From: Microcebus murinus
Taxonomy: Eukaryota; Chordata; Mammalia; Primates; Cheirogaleidae
DNA length: 64,000 bases
Assembly: GCF_040939455.1 (NCBI RefSeq)
Contig: NC_134119.1
Span: forward strand, 17,596,501 to 17,660,500
Reading direction: 5' to 3'
Part shown: one piece after another, positions 60,266 to 64,000 of the stretch
How positions within the stretch are numbered: position 1 is the first letter of the stretch
Layout: every line of letters begins with the position of its first letter
The notes under the pieces: generated by a model
What the model was told of the DNA's origin: nothing
The model's input: only the letters and a program-made list of their open reading frames with translations
Databases searched by the model: none
Position numbers and translations under genes: made by a program

Positions 60266-61646
60266 AGGTTCTCTGTTCTGTTCCACTGGTCTATGTCTCT
60301 ATTTTTGTGCAGACAAAAAGACAACCCAGATATAAAACCATCCACATACAACCAACTGATCTTTGACAAAGCAGACAATATATTAATACACTGAAGAAAA
60401 GAAGTCCTATTCAATAAATGGTGCTGGGAAAGTTGGATAGCCACATGAAAATAATGAAACAAGATCCCTATCTCTCACCACTAACAAAAATTAATTTAAA
60501 ACAGATAAAATACTTACATGTGAGGCATGAAACCATAAGAATACTAGAAGAAAATGTTGAAAAACTCTTCTATATATCGGCATAGGCAAAGAATTTATGA
60601 AGAAAAATGCAATGGCAATCACACCCATACAAAAATAAATAAATGGGACCTGATTAAATTTTAAAAAGTTTCAGAACAGCTAAGGAAATAATCAACAGAG
60701 CAAATAGACAACCTACAGAATGGGAGAAAATATTCACAACTATACATACAATAAAGGGCTAATAACAGGAATCTACTAAGAACTCAAGCAAATCAGCAAA
60801 AATAAAATACAACCCCATTAAAAAGTGGGCAAAAGACATGAAAAGAAGCTTTTCTAAAAAAGGTACACGAATGGCCAATAAACATATGAAAATGCTCAAC
60901 ATCACTCATCATCAGGAAAATATAAATTAAAACCACAATGAGATATCACCTTAACCCAGTTAGAATGGCTTTTATTAAAAAGTCCAAAAACAATAGATGG
61001 TTGCAGAGAGAAAGGAATGCCTATACACTCTTGGGACTGCAAATTAGTCCGACCTCTATAGAAAACAGTATGGAGATTCTTCAAAGAACTAAAAGTAGAC
61101 CTACCATTTGATCCAGCAATCCCACTACTGGGTATTTACCCAAAGGAAAAGAAGTCACCTTATCAAAAAGACACCTGCACTTGAATGTTTATTTCAGCAC
61201 AATTCATGATTGTAACAATGTGGAATCAACCCAAGTATTAATCCATTCATGAGTGGATTAACAAAATGTGGTATATATACCATGGAATACTACTCAGCCA
61301 TGAAGAAGGATGACTTAATACCTTTTACAAAAATATGGATGCAACTGGAGCCCACTGTCCTAAGTGAAGTATCTAAAGAATGGAAAAACAAACACCACAT
61401 GCACACACTATTAAACTGGAACTAACTAATGAGCACACAAGTGCATACAAGGAAGTAAAACTCATTGGAAATCAATCAGGAGGGAGCGGGAAGGATAGAA
61501 TGGGCAAAACCATACCTAATGAGTACAATGAACACTATCTAGGTCATGGGCACGCTTACAACCTTGACTCAAGCATTAGAAAAGTGATCCATGTAATCAA
61601 AAATATTTGCATTCCCATAATATATTAAAATAATAATAACAAAAAA
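60266..61646. mobile_element. L1 with very short 5' inversion, nested in L1M
   Basis: 60266-60310 is ORF2 sequence on the minus strand ('ctgttctgttccactggtc'). From about 60320 the same ORF2 zone continues on the plus strand ('aaccatccacatacaacc') to the 3' UTR and an AT-rich tail at about 61646. Host L1M sequence on either side ('agaaagatatatcc', then 'gctatgctaacactag') joins across it. The flanks GAAAGATATATCC and GAAGGATCTGC look like a decayed duplication. It is the same subfamily as the 48.8-kb L1. Confidence 0.9.
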
Positions 61647-61689
61647 GAAGGATCTGCTATGCTAACACTAGTTAAAAGAAAGCTTGTAT

Positions 61690-63230
61690 GGAAGCCCCAG
61701 TTAATGCAATAAGACAAGAAGAAAATTAAAAGTATACAGATCAAAATGAAAGAAATAAAATTGTCTTTGTTCACAGATAACAACACTGTATATGTAAAAA
61801 ATCCCAAAGAATTAACAACAAAAAATTCCTGGAATAAACAATGATACACAATATAAAGTTAATATGCAAAAGTCAATTGTTTTCCTAAATATCAGCAATA
61901 AACAACTGAAATTTGATACTAAAAACACAGTATCATTTATATTAGCACCACGAAAATGAAATATTTAAGTATAAATCTAACAAAATATGTACACACTTAT
62001 ATGATGAAAACTATAAAACTCTGATGAAATAAATCAAAGAATTAAATAATTGGAGAGATAGTTCATGTTCATGGATAGGAAGACTCAATATTGTCAAGAT
62101 GTTAGTTCTTCCAAACTTTATCAATAAATTCAATGCAATCCCAATCAAAATCCCAGCAAGTTATTTTTTGTGTATATCTATGAACTGATTCTAAAGTTGT
62201 GTGGAGAGGAAAAAGACTCATAATAGTCAATATAATATTGAAAGAAAAACCAAAGTTGAAAGGATGACATTATCCAACTTCAAGATTTAGTTCAAAGCTA
62301 TAGTAATCGAGACAGTATGGTATTGATCTATTTGTCTACTGAACAGACAAATATCTTCTACTGAATAGACAAATAGGTAAGTAGAATAGAATGGGTTCAT
62401 AAGTAGATACTCTTAAATATAGTCCACTGATCTTGGACAAAAGAGCAAAAGCAATCCCGTAGAGAAAGTGTAGTATTTTCAATAAGTGGTACTAGATCAA
62501 CTGCCCATTGACCCTTCAGAAAAACTAACTTAAAATGGATCATACACCTAAATGTAAAATGCAGAACTATAAAAGGAGATAACATAGTAGAAAATCTATG
62601 GATTTGGCAATGACTTTTGTCAGATAAAACACCAAAAACATGACCCTGCACTTTAAAAAAATGGTAAGTTTTACTTCATTAAAATCCCAAAACTTCTGCT
62701 CTGCAAAAGACAGTGTTAAGATAATGAAAAGAAAAGCCACAAACTTGGAGAAAATATGTGCAAAATACATATCTGATAAAGCATAGGTATCCAAAATACA
62801 CAAAGAACTCTTAAAACTCAACAATACGGAAAGAAAACCTTGACTTTACCCACTGAAAATCAAGACAGAAAAGTCTCCAAAGAAAATATTCAGGTGGCAA
62901 TAAGCATACAAAAAGATGCCCAACATAAATATCATTAAGGAATTGCAAATTATATTAAAACAACAAGGAGCTATCACCATATGTATAATACAATGGCTAA
63001 AACCCAAAACAACGTGAATGTGGGTAAGGATGCGGAGGAAAAGGACTTTTCATTCACTGTTGGTGGGAATGCAAAATAATTTAGGTACTTTGGAAGACAG
63101 TTTGGTAGTTTTTTATAAAATTAAACATACAATTGTGTCTTACCATGCAATTCAGCAATTGTGAAAACTGGGTAACTTTATTTACCCAAATAAGTTTAAA
63201 AATTATGTTCAAACAAAAACCCTGCATACA
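61690..63230 (+). pseudogene. L1M ORF2 remnant, RT to C-terminus
   Basis: Starting near the RT active site, which has decayed to an F-T-D-N-N-like string where FADDM is expected. It continues with 'atggataggaagactcaat', 'ttcaatgcaatcccaatcaaaatcccagcaag' (broken by decay) and 'cactgttggtgggaatgc'. It stops at 'acaaaaaccctgcatac', where a second L1 has inserted, and resumes at 63834. The small frames on both strands here are not genes. Confidence 0.87.
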
Positions 63231-63833
63231 ACCCAAAGCTAGAAAACTCTTAGAAGAAAATATAGGAGTAAAGCTTCATGACATTGGATTTGGCAGGGAT
63301 TTCTTAGATATAACACCAAAAGCCCAGGCAATAAAAGTAAATAGACAAATTGGATGACATCAAAATTAAAAAGTTCTCTGTATCAAAGAACACAATCAAA
63401 GAGTGATTGTTGGAATGAAAGGGAAAAAGGCAACCTACAGAATGGACAAAAATATTTACAAACTATATAAAGGAGTTAATATCCAGAACATATAAAGAAT
63501 TCTTATACCTCAATGACAAAACAAAAGCTCTATTTAAAAAATCATCTTTTTCTCCAGAGATGATTTATAAATAGCCAACAATCATATGAAAACATCCTCA
63601 ACATCTTTGATCACTATGGGAAATGAAAACTACAATGAAATATCACCCTACATTAAGATGACAAATATCAAACAATAGAAAATAAAAAGTTTCAGTTTTG
63701 TAAGATGAAAAAGTTCTGGAGATTGGTTTGACAACAATGTGAATATACTTAACATTATTGGGTTGTATACTTAGAAATGGTTAAGATAGTAAATTTTATG
63801 TAATGCATCTTTTACCGCAATAAAAATAATTTT
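63231..63833 (+). mobile_element. L1M 3' fragment nested in the older L1M, with internal deletion
   Basis: At 63231 the L1 order jumps back to an earlier ORF2 position ('gaaaactcttagaagaaaat'), proceeds to 'aatatcaccctacatt', skips to the 3' UTR ('aaagttctggagattgg', 'gttgtatacttagaaatgg') and ends in an A-rich tail. The host sequence AAACCCTGCATA before it and AAACCTGCATA after it (63834 onward) form a near-perfect duplication. Confidence 0.85.
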
Positions 63834-64000
63834 AAACCTGCATAAAAATGTATATAACAGCTTTATTTATAATTGCCAAAAGGTAGAAGCAACCAAGATG
63901 TCCTTCAAATAGGTGAAGGGATAAACAACCTGTGGTACATCTATAAAAAGAAATATTACTATGGAATTCAATACCAATATGAAGATATGAGCTAGCGAGT

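Larger units (their letters stand above)
57740..64000 (+). mobile_element. Long old L1M element with three nested insertions, runs off the window
   Basis: An L1M from its 5' UTR ('agactaatccacttggg', 'ataataatagtgggttatag', 'cagtctgaagggacaaatg') through ORF1 (58.37-59.27 kb), the inter-ORF region and the start of the ORF2 endonuclease (60.03-60.26 kb). A deleted stretch follows, then ORF2 from the RT region (about 61.69 kb) to the C-terminus beyond the window edge. It is interrupted by an Alu (59674-60014), a twin-primed L1 (60266-61646) and another L1 (63231-63833). Removing these rejoins the L1M at each point. Confidence 0.9.

Overview
This window looks like AT-rich mammalian nuclear DNA from a strepsirrhine primate, most likely a lemur. 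The strongest clue is the Alu family. Several dimeric Alus carry an extended AT-rich linker with the core ATTAGTTGGCCAATTAAT between their two arms, which I associate with lemur-lineage Alus and not with monkey or ape Alus. The LINE-1 3' ends ('...acccccataatatgctgaaat...') are also unlike human L1PA. Eutherian-wide old repeats (L2, MIR, MER5, MER1/Charlie3, Tigger1, L1M, an ERVL-type LTR) fill in the background.

I find no protein-coding exon, no functional RNA gene, no CpG island and no operon-like structure. All open frames are 130 codons or shorter, and those I could place fall in repeats, low-complexity DNA or antisense shadows. The window is best read as intergenic or deep-intronic sequence whose content is mostly layered transposon insertions.

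Layout: 1-2.9 kb, no recognised feature. 2.9-6.1 kb, a stack of L1 fragments with an Alu. 7.3-8.9 kb, an Alu with an expanded pentamer tail, then a long L2. 10-11.5 kb, a HAL1/L1-like element split by an Alu with 16-bp target-site duplications (TSDs). 12.5-14.9 kb, MIRs, a GT microsatellite and an L2. 15.2-16.7 kb, a Tigger1 DNA transposon split by an Alu and by a 223-bp hAT-type element with a perfect 8-bp TSD. 16.7-17.2 kb, an old 5'-inverted L1. 19.4-19.8 kb, a solo LTR. 20.4-24.1 kb, dispersed MIRs. 25.3-29.6 kb, an old LTR-like repeat, an 88-bp Alu stub and an isolated L1 5' UTR. 30.1-30.8 kb and 36.5 kb, two 5'-truncated L1s. 33-34.4 kb, purine tracts and a CT-rich satellite. 37.6-41.4 kb, old repeats, an L2 and a (GAGAA)22 tract. 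43-45.9 kb, MER5, MIR and L2. 46-52.3 kb, an L1M with an Alu, a second Alu, a 3-kb twin-primed L1 and a third Alu. 52.4-56.6 kb, L2, MER1, an L1 end, a MIR and a split LTR. 57.7-64 kb, a long old L1M carrying an Alu, a twin-primed L1 and another L1, running off the window.

Nothing here works together as a pathway. The informative content is the insertion history: who landed in whom, with which TSDs, and by which L1 side reaction (5' truncation, twin priming, 3'-truncated SINE). I did not find a convincing new biological system. The best leads are the hAT insertion, the Alu stub lacking an A-tail, the near-palindrome in the lineage-specific Alu linker, and the isolated L1 5' UTR with internal tandem repeats. 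Repeat family names come from my memory of consensus sequences and should be confirmed with RepeatMasker.
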